Assembly (NCBI GenBank): GCA_024653225.1
Contig: JANLGA010000007.1
Span: forward strand, 8,729 to 42,745
Reading direction: 5' to 3'
Length of the DNA: 34,017 bases
Origin: Bacillota bacterium
Lineage (GTDB): Bacteria; Bacillota; Sulfobacillia; JABLXB01
The first letter of the stretch is position 1. Every line of letters starts with the position of its first letter. Made by a program: the position numbers and the translations under genes. Below the pieces are notes generated by a model, which saw only the letters and a list, made by a program, of their open reading frames with translations, was not told the DNA's origin and ran no database searches. Of the stretch, positions 1 through 10,976 are shown piece after piece.

Positions 1-713
1 ACCTCCACGCGTCCCTTGCCGCTCTGCAAGAATACGGGAACGTCGCGGTCACCGAGGCGGGTGCCCATTTCCGCCAACGGCATTTCGATGACGTGGGAGT
101 AGTAGGGCGAGTGTCTACAGAAATCGCAGGGTACGCTCCTCAGGTACGGCACGGGGTTACCCCACACGTCCTGCGCGTCTTCGGTAGGCCCCCCCGATGT
201 GGAGTGATACACCGGGTCCACCGGCAACCCGTCGAAGGTCATGATCAGGCCCGCGGTGGATTCGACCGCCTGCTCTATCTTGGAGAGGTAGCGGCCGAAG
301 TTCAGCGGACCCCAGGTCCGCCTCATTTCGTCCTCCGTCATCCACGCCTGCCCATGGGCCGCATCGGTGCAGATGTCCGCTTCGGGATGTTCGGGAGAAC
401 CCGCGCCGCCGAAGGACCTCATCCTCTTCGCCACGTACGTCCTGGCTGCGACGGCCTGTGCCTTCAGCGCCTCCGGCGCGAACTCCGCCGGCATCTCCGC
501 GGCCACGACGCCTACCACGTACCTCTCTAATGGGATGTCTTCGACCTGCTCCCTTGAGTGCACGAGTACCCTGACGTTCAGCGGACCTGAAAGGCGGATC
601 TCCCCCGGGGGCCTCGCCCGCGGGGTCAGGTCGAGCCCCCTCACGATCAGAGCGGGAACGAGGAGCATGACTACGAGCTCGACGATGAGTACCCACAGGG
701 CGGCGCGCTTCAA
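1..713 (-). CDS. spoIID: Stage II sporulation protein D (SpoIID), 3' end truncated by window edge
   Basis: Not in the ORF track (runs off the edge, TTG start). Manual minus-strand translation gives LKRAALWVLIVELVVMLLVPALIVRG...VRVLVHSREQVEDIPLERYVVGVVAAEMPAEFAPEALKAQAVAARTYVAKRM...VESTAGLIMTFDGLPVDPVYHSTSGGPTEDAQDVWGNPVPYLRSV, with typical SpoIID motifs (ERYVVGVVAAEMPAEF, LKAQAVAARTY, FHSTSGG-like). GGAGG lies about 9 nt before the TTG at 713. Follows murA as in Bacillus. Confidence 0.93.
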   Translation of the reverse strand, partial: MKRAALWVLIVELVVMLLVPALIVRGLDLTPRARPPGEIRLSGPLNVRVLVHSREQVEDIPLERYVVGVVAAEMPAEFAPEALKAQAVAARTYVAKRMRSFGGAGSPEHPEADICTDAAHGQAWMTEDEMRRTWGPLNFGRYLSKIEQAVESTAGLIMTFDGLPVDPVYHSTSGGPTEDAQDVWGNPVPYLRSVPCDFCRHSPYYSHVIEMPLAEMGTRLGDRDVPVFLQSGKGRVE

Positions 714-822
714 TCGGCAACGCCTCCGGAAGAGAGAGTGCGGCCCGGTGCCGGGCGAGGACGAGGTCACACATGAAGTCTATTAGGAGGGGTCGAGGGC
801 TATGACGGGGGTCGGGGGGATG

Positions 823-2145
823 TCACAGATCGAGCCGCCGGGTGGCCGCGGACTCCAAGAATGCCTCGGTGGCGGCCTCGCGCGCCCTTACCACCTCCGC
901 GCCGATGGACCTCATTTTCCCGGCAAAGTCGCTGTACCCCCGGTCAAGGTGCTGCACGCCGAGGATCTCGGTGGTTCCGTGCGAGCGGAGCCCCGCGATC
1001 AGCAGCGCCGCGCCCGCCCGCAGGTCGGTCGCTCTCACGACCGCCCCCGTCAGGTGGTCCACGCCGCGCACCACGGCGGTCCGCCCGTCCACGTGAATGT
1101 TCGCCCCCATTCTCTTGAACTCGTCCACATGCATGAACCTGTTCTCGAACACTGTCTCCGTGACCATGCTCACGCCGCCGGCGACGCTGAGGAGCGCCAT
1201 CATCTGCGGCTGCATGTCGGTCGGGAAGCCCGGGTACGGCAGGGTCCTGACGTCGGTGGCCCGGGGCCGGTCGGGGCCGACCACCCGTATGGAGCCTTCC
1301 GGATCCTCGCTCACCTCGCACCCGGCGTCGAGGAGTTTCGCGATGATCGGCTTGACGTGCTCGACTACTACGTTCTGGACGAGGACGTCGCCCCCCGCGA
1401 TGGCCGCGGCGGTCATGAACGTCCCGGCCTCGATCCGGTCGGGGATGATGGAGTAGGTCGTGGGTCGCAGGCTGTCGCATCCTTCTATCCTTATCATCTT
1501 GGTGCCCGCGCCGGTCACCCTCGCGCCCATGCAACACAAGAAGTTCGCCAAGTCAACGACCTCGGGTTCCTCCGCGGCATTGTCTATGCACGTGAACCCC
1601 TCGGCGAGACTGGCGGCCATCATGAGATTCTCGGTCGCCCCGACGCTGGGGTAGTCGAGGTATATCCTGGTGCCCTTCAGTCTCGGCGCCGACACCTCGA
1701 CGAATCCCCTATCACAGGTCACCGCGGCGCCCATCAGCGCGAATCCCTTCAAATGCAGGTCAATCGGTCGGGCGCCGATCGCGCATCCGCCGGGCAGGCA
1801 GGCCCTCGCAAGACCGGTGCGGGCGAGCAGGGGACCCATCACAAGCACTGAGGCCCTCATCTTCCTCACGAGGTCCTGCGGGGCCTCGCTGGTCCTGATC
1901 CCGTCGAACCGGACGACCACCTCGTCAGCGGCCGTTCTCGACACCGCACCGCCCAGCCTACGCAAGACGCTGCACATGGTCCCGACATCGTCGAGCTCCG
2001 GCACGCCCAAAATGCGGGATTCCCCGTCGGCGAGGAGGCATGCGGCGAGGACGGGAAGGGCGGCGTTCTTCGCCCCTTCCATCCGCACGACGCCCCTGAG
2101 CGTGTTGCCGCCCCTCACGAGCAACCTGTCAAACGCCTTGTCCAT
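823..2145 (-). CDS. murA: UDP-N-acetylglucosamine 1-carboxyvinyltransferase MurA
   Basis: ORF 440 aa: [41 protein letters not shown]..., [36 protein letters not shown]; typical MurA motifs. Confidence 0.97.
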   Translation of the reverse strand: MDKAFDRLLVRGGNTLRGVVRMEGAKNAALPVLAACLLADGESRILGVPELDDVGTMCSVLRRLGGAVSRTAADEVVVRFDGIRTSEAPQDLVRKMRASVLVMGPLLARTGLARACLPGGCAIGARPIDLHLKGFALMGAAVTCDRGFVEVSAPRLKGTRIYLDYPSVGATENLMMAASLAEGFTCIDNAAEEPEVVDLANFLCCMGARVTGAGTKMIRIEGCDSLRPTTYSIIPDRIEAGTFMTAAAIAGGDVLVQNVVVEHVKPIIAKLLDAGCEVSEDPEGSIRVVGPDRPRATDVRTLPYPGFPTDMQPQMMALLSVAGGVSMVTETVFENRFMHVDEFKRMGANIHVDGRTAVVRGVDHLTGAVVRATDLRAGAALLIAGLRSHGTTEILGVQHLDRGYSDFAGKMRSIGAEVVRAREAATEAFLESAATRRLDL

Positions 2146-2183
2146 GGAATTCTCTCACACTGGATAATAGAATCGTCCGGGCT

Positions 2184-2213
2184 TATTATCTTCGGGGGCT
2201 ATCCGCGTATTCA
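2184..2213 (-). promoter_or_regulatory. Possible sporulation-sigma (SigG/F-like) promoter upstream of murA-spoIID
   Basis: Minus strand TGAATA-N17-GATAATA; resembles SigG consensus TGAATA-N17/18-CATAnTA. Weak evidence by eye. Confidence 0.25.
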
Positions 2214-2232
2214 CGGATCACCCACAATGAAA

Positions 2233-2259
2233 CGGGTTTGCGGCCGGTCCGCAAACCCG
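2233..2259 (-). terminator. Hairpin at the end of the V-ATPase operon (terminator-like)
   Basis: Perfect 11-bp inverted repeat CGGGTTTGCGG-ccggt-CCGCAAACCCG just downstream of ntpD; only a short U-rich stretch follows on the minus strand. Confidence 0.6.
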
Positions 2260-2276
2260 CGCGCCCGCAGGGCGGT

Positions 2277-2903
2277 TCAGTGCGCCCTCACGATGTCCTT
2301 GATCTTCATGAGCCTCGAAGCGTTGGACCGCTCCATCTCGCTCAGTCTCATCGCGATGCTCTTGACGGATTCCTCGAGCTCGGGGATGAGCACGTATTCG
2401 AGGGCGTTGACTCGACGCCGGGTTTTCTCTATTTCCTCCGAGAGCAGCTCGACCGCCCTCTCTATGCCCGCGAGCTCTATCATCGGCGGCAACACGTCCG
2501 CATAATGGGCCACAGCCTCGTCGAGGTCTTCAGAGGTGCCGGCCAGCCCGTAGCTCATCCAGTTGCCCTCGGTCGAGACCCGAAACTCCGGAACCGGAAC
2601 ATTCATGATGGACCTGGCGCCCGTCTCGACCCTGACGGTCCTGGTGGGAATCATGAACGATTCCTCGAGTATTGCCTCCGAGAGCACCGCCTTGGAGACA
2701 AGGAACGCCCTGTAGGCCGAGGACAGTTTGCGTTCGACGGTCTCCCTCAGGTCTTTGTCCCTGCGGATGAGCCCCAGGAATTCCTTCATCAGCTCGTCTC
2801 GCTTGTCCTTGAGGAGCTTGTGGCCCCTCCTCGCCATCTTCAGGCGGTTCTTCAGTTTCTGGAGCTCCTGCCTGGTGGCGTTGACGGTCGCCCCTATCAT
2901 CAC
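2277..2903 (-). CDS. ntpD: V/A-type ATPase subunit D
   Basis: 208 aa coiled-coil [40 protein letters not shown]..., typical V-ATPase subunit D N-terminus; next to A and B. Confidence 0.95.
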   Translation of the reverse strand: MMIGATVNATRQELQKLKNRLKMARRGHKLLKDKRDELMKEFLGLIRRDKDLRETVERKLSSAYRAFLVSKAVLSEAILEESFMIPTRTVRVETGARSIMNVPVPEFRVSTEGNWMSYGLAGTSEDLDEAVAHYADVLPPMIELAGIERAVELLSEEIEKTRRRVNALEYVLIPELEESVKSIAMRLSEMERSNASRLMKIKDIVRAH

Positions 2904-4309
2904 GAGTCACTCCCGGCGGCCGTGCTCCCCGCCTTCGCCCCGGAGGGCATGTACTTCGCGACCATTTCGTCGCTGACCCGCTTCAACTCAGTCCTCGGTA
3001 TGAGTGTGAGGAGCTCCCACCCGATGTCGAGCGTCTTCTCGATGGGCCTGTCCTCGTCCTCGCCCTGCTTGACGAATCTCGATTCGAACTCGTCGGCGAA
3101 CTTCAGGAACCTCTTGTCGGACGGGGTGAGCGCCGCTTCGCCCAGCACCACGGCCAACTCTCGCGCCTCCTTGCCGCGGTCGTATGCGTCGGACAGCTGG
3201 TTGAGCACCCCGGCGTGGTCCTCCCGGGTCTTCCCGGGTCCGATGCCCTTGTCCTTGAGCCTCGACAGTGACAGGGAGACGTTCACCGGCGGATAGATGC
3301 CCTTCTTGTGCAGCTCGCGACTCAGGATTATCTGGCCCTCCGTAATGTAGCCCGTGAGGTCGGGAATCGGATGGGTCTTGTCATCTTCGGGCATGGTCAA
3401 GATCGCCATTTGCGTTATCGAGCCCTTCTTCCCCTTGATCCTGCCGGCTCTCTCGTATATCGTCGCGAGGTCGGTGTACATGTACCCGGGATAGCCCCTC
3501 CGCCCCGGCACTTCCTTCCTGGCGGCGGACACCTCTCGCAGGGCCTCGCAATAGTTCGTGATGTCCGTCATGATCACGAGCACGTGCATGTCCTTCTCGA
3601 ATGCCAGGTACTCGGCGCAAGTCAACGCCATCCTCGGGGTCGCCAGCCTCTCGATGACCGGGTCGTTCGCCAGGTTGACGAACATGACGGCCCTGTCAAT
3701 CGCGCCCGTCCTGCGGAAGTCGCTGATGAAGTAGTCGGCTTCCTCGAACGTGATGCCCATCGCGGCGAAGACGACCGCGAATTTCTCTCCCGACCCGCGA
3801 ACCTTCGCCTGCCGTGCGATCTGCGCGGCCATCCGCGGGTGGGGCAATCCCGCCCCGGAGAATATGGGCAGCTTCTGCCCGCGCACGATGGGGTTCAGGC
3901 AGTCTATCGCGGAAATGCCCGTCTGGATGAATTCGGATGGGTAAGCGCGGGCGTACGGGTTGAGCGGGTTTCCGTTTATGTCGAGGCGCTTCTCCGGGAT
4001 GATCCTGGGGCCGTTGTCCTTGGGCCGGCCGAACCCGTCGAACACCCGTCCGAGCATGTCGGGCGACACGGGCAATTCGATCACGCGGCCGAGGAAACGC
4101 ACCTTGCTCCCGGTCACATCCAGTCCCGCCGTCCCCTCGAACAGCTGGACCAGCGCACGACCCGCGTACGCTTCGAGAACCTTCCCCCGTCGAACGCGGC
4201 CGTCGGGCAATTCCACCTCGACCAGTTCGTCGTAATGGATGTTCTCGACGTCCTCCACGAACATCAACGGTCCGGAGATATTCGAAATGGTCCTGTACTC
4301 CTTGAGCAT
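2900..4309 (-). CDS. ntpB: V/A-type ATPase subunit B
   Basis: 469 aa; [78 protein letters not shown]; typical V-type B subunit. Confidence 0.97.
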   Translation of the reverse strand: MLKEYRTISNISGPLMFVEDVENIHYDELVEVELPDGRVRRGKVLEAYAGRALVQLFEGTAGLDVTGSKVRFLGRVIELPVSPDMLGRVFDGFGRPKDNGPRIIPEKRLDINGNPLNPYARAYPSEFIQTGISAIDCLNPIVRGQKLPIFSGAGLPHPRMAAQIARQAKVRGSGEKFAVVFAAMGITFEEADYFISDFRRTGAIDRAVMFVNLANDPVIERLATPRMALTCAEYLAFEKDMHVLVIMTDITNYCEALREVSAARKEVPGRRGYPGYMYTDLATIYERAGRIKGKKGSITQMAILTMPEDDKTHPIPDLTGYITEGQIILSRELHKKGIYPPVNVSLSLSRLKDKGIGPGKTREDHAGVLNQLSDAYDRGKEARELAVVLGEAALTPSDKRFLKFADEFESRFVKQGEDEDRPIEKTLDIGWELLTLIPRTELKRVSDEMVAKYMPSGAKAGSTAAGSDS

Positions 4310-4321
4310 CGGCTCAGCCTC

Positions 4322-6067
4322 CTACCTTGGCATCTCGGCCTTGATGCGGGCCTCGATGTCGCCGAAGTCGTCCAGCCTGTCCTCGGGGATGAACCTGGCC
4401 CTCGCTATCGCCTGCCTGACGGGCAGCTCCAGTATCGCGTCGAGCGGCGCTCCCGCTTCGAGGGCCTTGTCGGCGGTATGGTGGAACAGGAGGATTACCC
4501 TCAGCAGCCGGTACTGCTTCTTCATGGAGCAGTACGTGTCTATCTCGTGGAAGGCGCTCTGGTACAGGAAGTCCTCGCGCAGGGACTTCGCCGTCTCGAG
4601 CGTCATGCGCTGCTTGGGAGAGAGGGCGTCAATCCCGACCAGCCTCACGATCTCGAGGAGTTCGGCCTCCTGCTGCAAGATACTCATGGCCTCTTCCCTC
4701 AGGTCCGGGAAATCGCGCCCGATGTTCTCCTTAAGGTAATCGGCAAGGCGCTCGGCGTACAGCGAGTAGCTGATGAGCCAGTTGATGGCCGGGAAGTGCT
4801 TCCTGGCGGCGAGCCTGTCGTCGAGCCCCCAGAACACCTTGACGATCCTCAGGGTCGCCTGCGTCACCGGCTCCGACAGGTCCCCACCCGGCGGGGACAC
4901 CGCGCCCACCGCGGAGAGGGACCCTTCCCTCCCGTCGCCGCCCAGGCAGATGACGCGCCCGGCCCTCTCATAGAACTCCGAGGCGCGGGACCCGAGGTAG
5001 GCCGGGTAGCCCTCCTCCCCGGGCATCTCCTCCAGGCGACCTGATATCTCTCGCAGCGCCTCGGCCCACCGGGAGGTGGAATCCGCCATCAGCGCCACGG
5101 TATAGCCCATGTCCCGGTAGTACTCCGCTATCGTGATCCCCGTATAGATTGACGCTTCGCGCGCGGCGACCGGCATGTTCGACGTGTTCGCGACGAGAAC
5201 CGTCCTCTCCATCAGCGGCTTGCCCGTGGTGGGGTCGGTGAGTTCCGGAAACTCGATCAACACGTCCGTCATCTCGTTGCCCCGTTCTCCGCACCCGATG
5301 AACACGATGATCTCCGCGTCCGACCACTTAGACAGCTGGTGCTGGATGACCGTCTTTCCGCTGCCGAAGGGACCCGGGATACAGGCCGTCCCCCCCTTCG
5401 CTATGGGGAAGAACGTGTCTATCACGCGCTGACCGGTGACCATTGGGGCGACCGGGGCGAGTTTCTCGCGGTACGGCCGGGCCAGGCGGACGGGCCACCT
5501 CTGCAGCATGGTAACCTCTACGAGACGCCCGTCGCACTCGATCTTCGCGATCACGTCGTCAACGGTGGCCTCCGCCGGAGCGATCTCCTTCAGGACGCCG
5601 GCCGGCACCCCCGGCGGTACCATTACTCGATGTTCGACGATCTCGCTTTCCTGTACCGTGCCTAGCACATCCCCGGCGACCACCCGGTCGCCGACTTTCG
5701 CCTTGGGGACGAACCGCCATTTCTTGGAATGATCGAGGCCGGGGATTTCGATTCCCCTGGCGACATAGTCTCCGGACATGGTCATGATCGCGTCGAGCGG
5801 TCGCTGGATTCCGTCGAATATCGAACGTATCAGGCCGGGGCCCAGCTCCACGCTGAGAGGTTGCCCTGTACTCGTGACCGGCTCGCCGGGCCCGAGTCCG
5901 GAGGTCTCCTCGTATACCTGGATGGACGCCCGATCGCCGCGGAGCTCGATTATCTCGCCGATCAGCCTCTTATGGCCGACCCTCACCACGTCGTACATCT
6001 TCGCGCCGGCCATTCCTTCGGCGACGACCAGGGGCCCGGATATCTTAACGATCCTTCCTTCCGTCAT
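4322..6067 (-). CDS. ntpA: V/A-type ATPase catalytic subunit A
   Basis: 581 aa; Walker A GPFGSGKT, long non-homologous region typical of V-type [46 protein letters not shown]. Confidence 0.98.
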   Translation of the reverse strand: MTEGRIVKISGPLVVAEGMAGAKMYDVVRVGHKRLIGEIIELRGDRASIQVYEETSGLGPGEPVTSTGQPLSVELGPGLIRSIFDGIQRPLDAIMTMSGDYVARGIEIPGLDHSKKWRFVPKAKVGDRVVAGDVLGTVQESEIVEHRVMVPPGVPAGVLKEIAPAEATVDDVIAKIECDGRLVEVTMLQRWPVRLARPYREKLAPVAPMVTGQRVIDTFFPIAKGGTACIPGPFGSGKTVIQHQLSKWSDAEIIVFIGCGERGNEMTDVLIEFPELTDPTTGKPLMERTVLVANTSNMPVAAREASIYTGITIAEYYRDMGYTVALMADSTSRWAEALREISGRLEEMPGEEGYPAYLGSRASEFYERAGRVICLGGDGREGSLSAVGAVSPPGGDLSEPVTQATLRIVKVFWGLDDRLAARKHFPAINWLISYSLYAERLADYLKENIGRDFPDLREEAMSILQQEAELLEIVRLVGIDALSPKQRMTLETAKSLREDFLYQSAFHEIDTYCSMKKQYRLLRVILLFHHTADKALEAGAPLDAILELPVRQAIARARFIPEDRLDDFGDIEARIKAEMPR

Positions 6068-6405
6068 CGGTTGCTTCCCTCTTCCTTGAATAAGATGTCA
6101 ACCCCGATGGCCTTTTCCACCTGGGATTTTATCCGTCTCATCCCGAGCCCGGAGTTCCCCCTGTTGTCCGGTATCACGGTTATTACCGGGGAAGGCCTGG
6201 ACTTGATGCTCTTGATGAGCGGCTCGAGCCTCGACGCGTAGGGCTCCGTGACGAACACGACGGAGAATTCGAGTCTCGACGCCTCCTCCAGGGCCTTCTC
6301 CGCTTGCTCCGCGGTGGAAACCGGGAAGACACTCACGCCGAGGGTCTTGAAACCGAGCACCGCATCGCGGTTGCCAATCACCGCCACCCTAGACATAGGT
6401 ATCAC
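6064..6405 (-). CDS. V/A-type ATPase subunit F (E. hirae NtpG equivalent)
   Basis: 113 aa; [25 protein letters not shown]..., [14 protein letters not shown]; position between C and A. GTG at 6405 or ATG at 6396. Confidence 0.92.
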   Translation of the reverse strand: MIPMSRVAVIGNRDAVLGFKTLGVSVFPVSTAEQAEKALEEASRLEFSVVFVTEPYASRLEPLIKSIKSRPSPVITVIPDNRGNSGLGMRRIKSQVEKAIGVDILFKEEGSNR

Positions 6406-7399
6406 GCAGCCTTTCGCGAATGGTCGCGGCGGGCAACCCGTTCACTTTCCCGGTGAGGATGATCCGCAGGTTTCGGATCTCCATCTCCTTGGCCAGGACG
6501 TAGGCTATGACCGGTTCCGGGCCGAAGGGCTTGTGCTTGGCCTTTCGGAGAAACCCGATTACGAAGTTGTCCGCGAGGAGATCGAGCCGGGAACCTTCCT
6601 TGAGACCATCTCCAGCCAGCCCTGCGTACCTGGTGGACCCCAGGGCGTCCACTACCGCCCCGGGCGGTGCTCCATGCAGGCCGAACAGGACGGAGGTGGG
6701 CAACAGGCCGCCCTCGATGAGGCACCGCTCCAGGAACTCCTTGCTCCTGCCCATGCGATTTATCCTCACGAGGCTCCTTATGTTCGTGACGTCTATGAGA
6801 GCAGTCCACACCTGCTCCAGGAACTCGAAACCGCTCGCCCTCGCGATCTCCAGGCCGAGCGCGAACATCCCGGCGTCCACCACCAGGTCAATTGACTGCG
6901 GATCGCCGGTCTTCTCGACGGCTTCCTCGGCCCGCACTATTATCTCGGCATAGTCGGGCGGGAGCTCCCGCAAGTCCCCCTGCGAGATCGCGCGCCTCCC
7001 GATCTCCGGGTCCAGTGCACCGCCCTTCGTGAAAGCGGCCGGGACCGCGGAACCACCGAGGTATTTCTCCTTCAGCAGGACTTTCACGTTGTGAAGGTCG
7101 AGCCGCAACCCCGCCAGGTCGAGGAGCGCGGGGTCGGGACAGAACCTGCGCACGTAGTCGTACACCCTGCCCAGCTCGGCGGAGAGCACGGCCTCGAACC
7201 CCGCCGGCTCCGAAATCGTCCTCAGGGCCTCGGCGTACTCCGTCTCCGACAGGATGCGCAGCGCCTCCTCGGGCGTCGCCGAATCCACCAGTCGATCGAG
7301 CACGGCCCTGTCCAGGAGGCGCGTTTCGAGCACCCGGACCCTCGCCACGGAGTAAGCGTACTCGGTTTCGTCCTTCACTTGGAGCGCTATCGCGGGCAA
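6389..7399 (-). CDS. ntpC: V/A-type ATPase subunit C
   Basis: 336 aa; YAYSVARVRVLETRLLDRAVLDRLVDS..., DLHNVKVLLKEKYLG, NIRSLVRINRMG; operon position. Confidence 0.93.
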   Translation of the reverse strand: MPAIALQVKDETEYAYSVARVRVLETRLLDRAVLDRLVDSATPEEALRILSETEYAEALRTISEPAGFEAVLSAELGRVYDYVRRFCPDPALLDLAGLRLDLHNVKVLLKEKYLGGSAVPAAFTKGGALDPEIGRRAISQGDLRELPPDYAEIIVRAEEAVEKTGDPQSIDLVVDAGMFALGLEIARASGFEFLEQVWTALIDVTNIRSLVRINRMGRSKEFLERCLIEGGLLPTSVLFGLHGAPPGAVVDALGSTRYAGLAGDGLKEGSRLDLLADNFVIGFLRKAKHKPFGPEPVIAYVLAKEMEIRNLRIILTGKVNGLPAATIRERLRDTYV

Positions 7400-7422
7400 T
7401 CAAATCACCCCTGCAAGACGCC

Positions 7423-8022
7423 CTATTCCCCGAACAGCACCGCGGCCACCTCGGGCTCGAGGTCCTCGCGCCTGAGCCTGAGCGCGACGTCGAAAGTGTT
7501 GTTCGACTCGATCTTGCCCTCGACCAGTATGAAGCCGCCAAGCATCGGCCTCGTCTCCTCGGATATCCTGAGGTTGCCCTTCCTCCCGGAGGCCGCCAGG
7601 TCCTCGTTTATGGCCGCGATGAATGATCCCGTCAGCCTTGCCTTGTCTCTCGGAGACAGGATCACCTCTTCGTCGCCCGTCTTCGCGGCCTGGAGGAGCA
7701 TCTTTCGAATGAGGGGCAGGTATTCGCCGTCCTGAATGTCGCGCAGTCTCTCCGCCGCCCGTTCGAAAGCGCTTGCGACCAGTTCCTGCCTGATCTCGAG
7801 ATCCCGCCTCCTGGCGTCCAGCCCCGCGAGCGTGATCAGGCGCCTCGCCTGTTCCTCGGCGGCGGCCTGGGCCCTGCGAACGATTTCCGCCGCCAGGGCC
7901 CGTCCTCTCTCCTCCGCCCGCCGGAGAATCGCCTGCGCCTCCTCGGCGGCATCGGCCTCGATGCGAGCCGCCTCCGCCGCGGAGTCCGCCTCTATCTTGC
8001 CTATGATTGCGTCAAGTCCCAT
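7423..8022 (-). CDS. ntpE: V/A-type ATPase subunit E
   Basis: MGLDAIIGKIEADSAAEAARIEADAAEEAQAIL...; coiled-coil, operon position. ORF track starts at TTG 8037; ATG 8022 with GGGAG upstream is preferred. Confidence 0.9.
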   Translation of the reverse strand: MGLDAIIGKIEADSAAEAARIEADAAEEAQAILRRAEERGRALAAEIVRRAQAAAEEQARRLITLAGLDARRRDLEIRQELVASAFERAAERLRDIQDGEYLPLIRKMLLQAAKTGDEEVILSPRDKARLTGSFIAAINEDLAASGRKGNLRISEETRPMLGGFILVEGKIESNNTFDVALRLRREDLEPEVAAVLFGE

Positions 8023-8037
8023 CAAGGACACTCCCAA

Positions 8038-8649
<612 letters not shown>

Positions 8650-8662
8650 CTACCCGACCAGG

Positions 8663-10669
8663 CTATTCGATGATAACGTACTTGGATTCCCTCTTGAACG
8701 GAGTGAATCCCCTCCCCCCTCCCTCGAAGAACTTGGTGAAGAACTCAACGAACTGAAGGCGCCCGGAGTGGATGAACGCGCCCAGCACGTTGATGACCAG
8801 GTTGAAGGCGTGCCCCCCTACCAGGATGACGGCTCCGATTAGGTAGCCGAGTATCGGTATCATCTTCGCGAGATCGCCGATCTGGTTGATCACGTTGCCG
8901 ATGACCCCCGTGGCGAGCCCCAGTGCAAGCAACCTGGTGTAAGACAGCACGTCGCTGAAGTATCCGACCCCGCCGTACAGCGCGTACAGCCCCACGAACG
9001 GCTTTGCGAGGATGCTCTTCGTGTTCCGGCCCTGGGTCACCACCACCGCCAGCGCCGCGGCCGCGGCCAGCCTGCTGAACAGCGTATAGAGTGAAGCGAA
9101 GATCCCCGCCGATGAAACGGCCATCATCACGAGCGAGGGTATGAGGATGAGCCAGGGCAGTTGGTCGCACAGGGCGTCCCTCGCCGAGCCGGCCCTGATG
9201 CCGGAGACCATCTTGACCAGGATCCCGAACCAGACCTGGACGACTCCCAGGGCGAGCGATACGATCATGAATTTCAACGGCTCGATCATGGGATCGAACA
9301 CGAAGAAGGCCTCGCGGAACCTCCTCAGGAACACCATGCCCTTCGGGGCGAACTCTATGAGGTTGCCGAACCAGCCCCCCGCCATGGCCCCGAAGATGGT
9401 CGTGGAAATCCCACCGTATATCATCAGGACGAAGAACTTGCGCCCGTCCTTGGGCACCCTGTACTTCCTCATCAAGTACCAGAATGCCAACGCCAGCACT
9501 ATCCCGTAAGCCGCGTCCGTGAGCGCAAGTCCGAAGAACACGAAGAAGAAGGGGGCCAGTAGCGGCGTCGGATCCTGCTCGCCGTATTTCGGCCACCCGT
9601 AAATGTTGGTCACGACCTCGAACGGTTGGATCAGCGGGTGGTTCTCCAGCGCGACGGGGACGTCGTCGTCGGGGCCCGGGTCTTCGGCAATTACCTCGAC
9701 GGCTTCCGAGACCGAGCCGAGCCGAGCCTCCACGTCCTTCACCCTGTTCGCCTTGACCCAGCCCTGGACGGCAAAGGCGGCGCCCGTCTCCGCGAACTTC
9801 TCCTTGACCTGCTCCCTGGACCTGATCCCGGACAGGTAGTCGTGCAACACCAGGAGGTCCAGCTTGTGCTTCAGCAACCCGATCCCGCGCTCGGTGATTT
9901 GCTTCTCAAGGACCTCGATTTCGCGCAGCCGGCTCTCGGCATCCGCCAGGATGGAGGCAGGAGTCCCTTCCAAGTCGCCGAACGAAACCCTCGAGACGCC
10001 GTGACGGGCGAACGCCTCGGCGACGTCCCGGTCGCCGGAAAAACAGAAGGCGACGAAACGCGCGGTCCCCGCGGATTCGCCCACCTGCTGAAGGTGAACG
10101 GGTGCACCTCGGAGGTCTTCTTCGAGCAGTGAATACTCTGTGACGCTGCAAGAGGCCGCTATGGCGCACACCCCGGCGCGCTCGCCGAGCTCTCGCAGCG
10201 GCAGGTCCAGTGCGGCCCACCCCCTGAGGGCCGCCACCTGGCTCTCCAGCCTCGCCCTGTCCGCCCTCGCCTGGGTCGCGGCATGCTCGTCCGCCACGCA
10301 CGACTCGTACAGGGGCACCTCGTCGAACCCCTCCAGGATCTCCCGGAGCCGCGAAGCCGGTACCCTCGTTTTCTGCCCGATGAAGCTTTCTATGAGTCCT
10401 TTCCGGGCGGTCTCGAACCGCTCGATGTAGGCGATGCAGTGAGCCACGCGGGACAGTCTCGCATCCGCGCCGTCGGCAGCCTCGTCCGCCTCCGCCGCCG
10501 GCAGCAGGCGGCCCCTGCGGCCGCCGAGCGATGCCGCGTCCTCGGGAGTGAGGCTCTCTCTGAGGTCGGTGACCTGCACACACCCCATGTCCTGGAGCGC
10601 GGACACCACCTCGTTCAAGACGGAGCGGTGACCGACGATGGTCACCTTCTTCATCCTAGCTACCGCCAT
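8663..10669 (-). CDS. ntpI: V/A-type ATPase subunit I (a-subunit)
   Basis: 668 aa; N-terminal cytosolic half then multi-TM half (FFFVFFGLALTDAAYGIVLAL, LSYTRLLALGLATGVIGNVIN, GHAFNLVINVLGAFIHSGRLQFVEFFTKFFEGGGRGFTPF), typical of subunit I. Confidence 0.97.
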   Translation of the reverse strand: MAVARMKKVTIVGHRSVLNEVVSALQDMGCVQVTDLRESLTPEDAASLGGRRGRLLPAAEADEAADGADARLSRVAHCIAYIERFETARKGLIESFIGQKTRVPASRLREILEGFDEVPLYESCVADEHAATQARADRARLESQVAALRGWAALDLPLRELGERAGVCAIAASCSVTEYSLLEEDLRGAPVHLQQVGESAGTARFVAFCFSGDRDVAEAFARHGVSRVSFGDLEGTPASILADAESRLREIEVLEKQITERGIGLLKHKLDLLVLHDYLSGIRSREQVKEKFAETGAAFAVQGWVKANRVKDVEARLGSVSEAVEVIAEDPGPDDDVPVALENHPLIQPFEVVTNIYGWPKYGEQDPTPLLAPFFFVFFGLALTDAAYGIVLALAFWYLMRKYRVPKDGRKFFVLMIYGGISTTIFGAMAGGWFGNLIEFAPKGMVFLRRFREAFFVFDPMIEPLKFMIVSLALGVVQVWFGILVKMVSGIRAGSARDALCDQLPWLILIPSLVMMAVSSAGIFASLYTLFSRLAAAAALAVVVTQGRNTKSILAKPFVGLYALYGGVGYFSDVLSYTRLLALGLATGVIGNVINQIGDLAKMIPILGYLIGAVILVGGHAFNLVINVLGAFIHSGRLQFVEFFTKFFEGGGRGFTPFKRESKYVIIE

Positions 10670-10976
10670 CGGCCCTCACGACCCTTTCCACGATGAGGTC
10701 AACGGCGCGGTCCATCCTGGCGGCCGCGGCGGCCGAGCACTCCCGAGCGGCCGCCTCGGCTCGGTTCCTGATCGCGTCCGCTTCCTGCCTGGCCGACTCC
10801 AGGATGGACTCAGCGACCTTCGCTGCTTCCTTCTCCGCCGCTTCCCTGTGCCGCTCGATCACTCTCTCCGCTTCCTCGCCGGCCTCGGAAACGACGGCGG
10901 CGGCGCGCTCTCTCGCGCGGCGGATCCTATCCTCGGCGTCCCGTTCCGCCCGGCGGATCCTGTCAAGTACCTCCAT
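10656..10976 (-). CDS. V/A-type ATPase G/H-like coiled-coil subunit (NtpF-like)
   Basis: MEVLDRIRRAERDAEDRIRRARERAAAVVSEAGEEAERVIERHREAAEKEAAKVAES...; internal ATG of the 159-aa ORF chosen; first gene of the operon, 14-nt overlap with wecB. Confidence 0.85.
   Translation of the reverse strand: MEVLDRIRRAERDAEDRIRRARERAAAVVSEAGEEAERVIERHREAAEKEAAKVAESILESARQEADAIRNRAEAAARECSAAAAARMDRAVDLIVERVVRADGGS

Noticed and set aside
157-774. 205-aa minus ORF MCDLVLARHRAALSL...
   Set aside because: Out of frame with SpoIID; Arg/Gly-rich shadow translation.
3308-5044. 578-aa plus-strand ORF antisense to ntpA/ntpB
   Set aside because: Antisense to highly conserved ATPase subunits; no recognisable motif.
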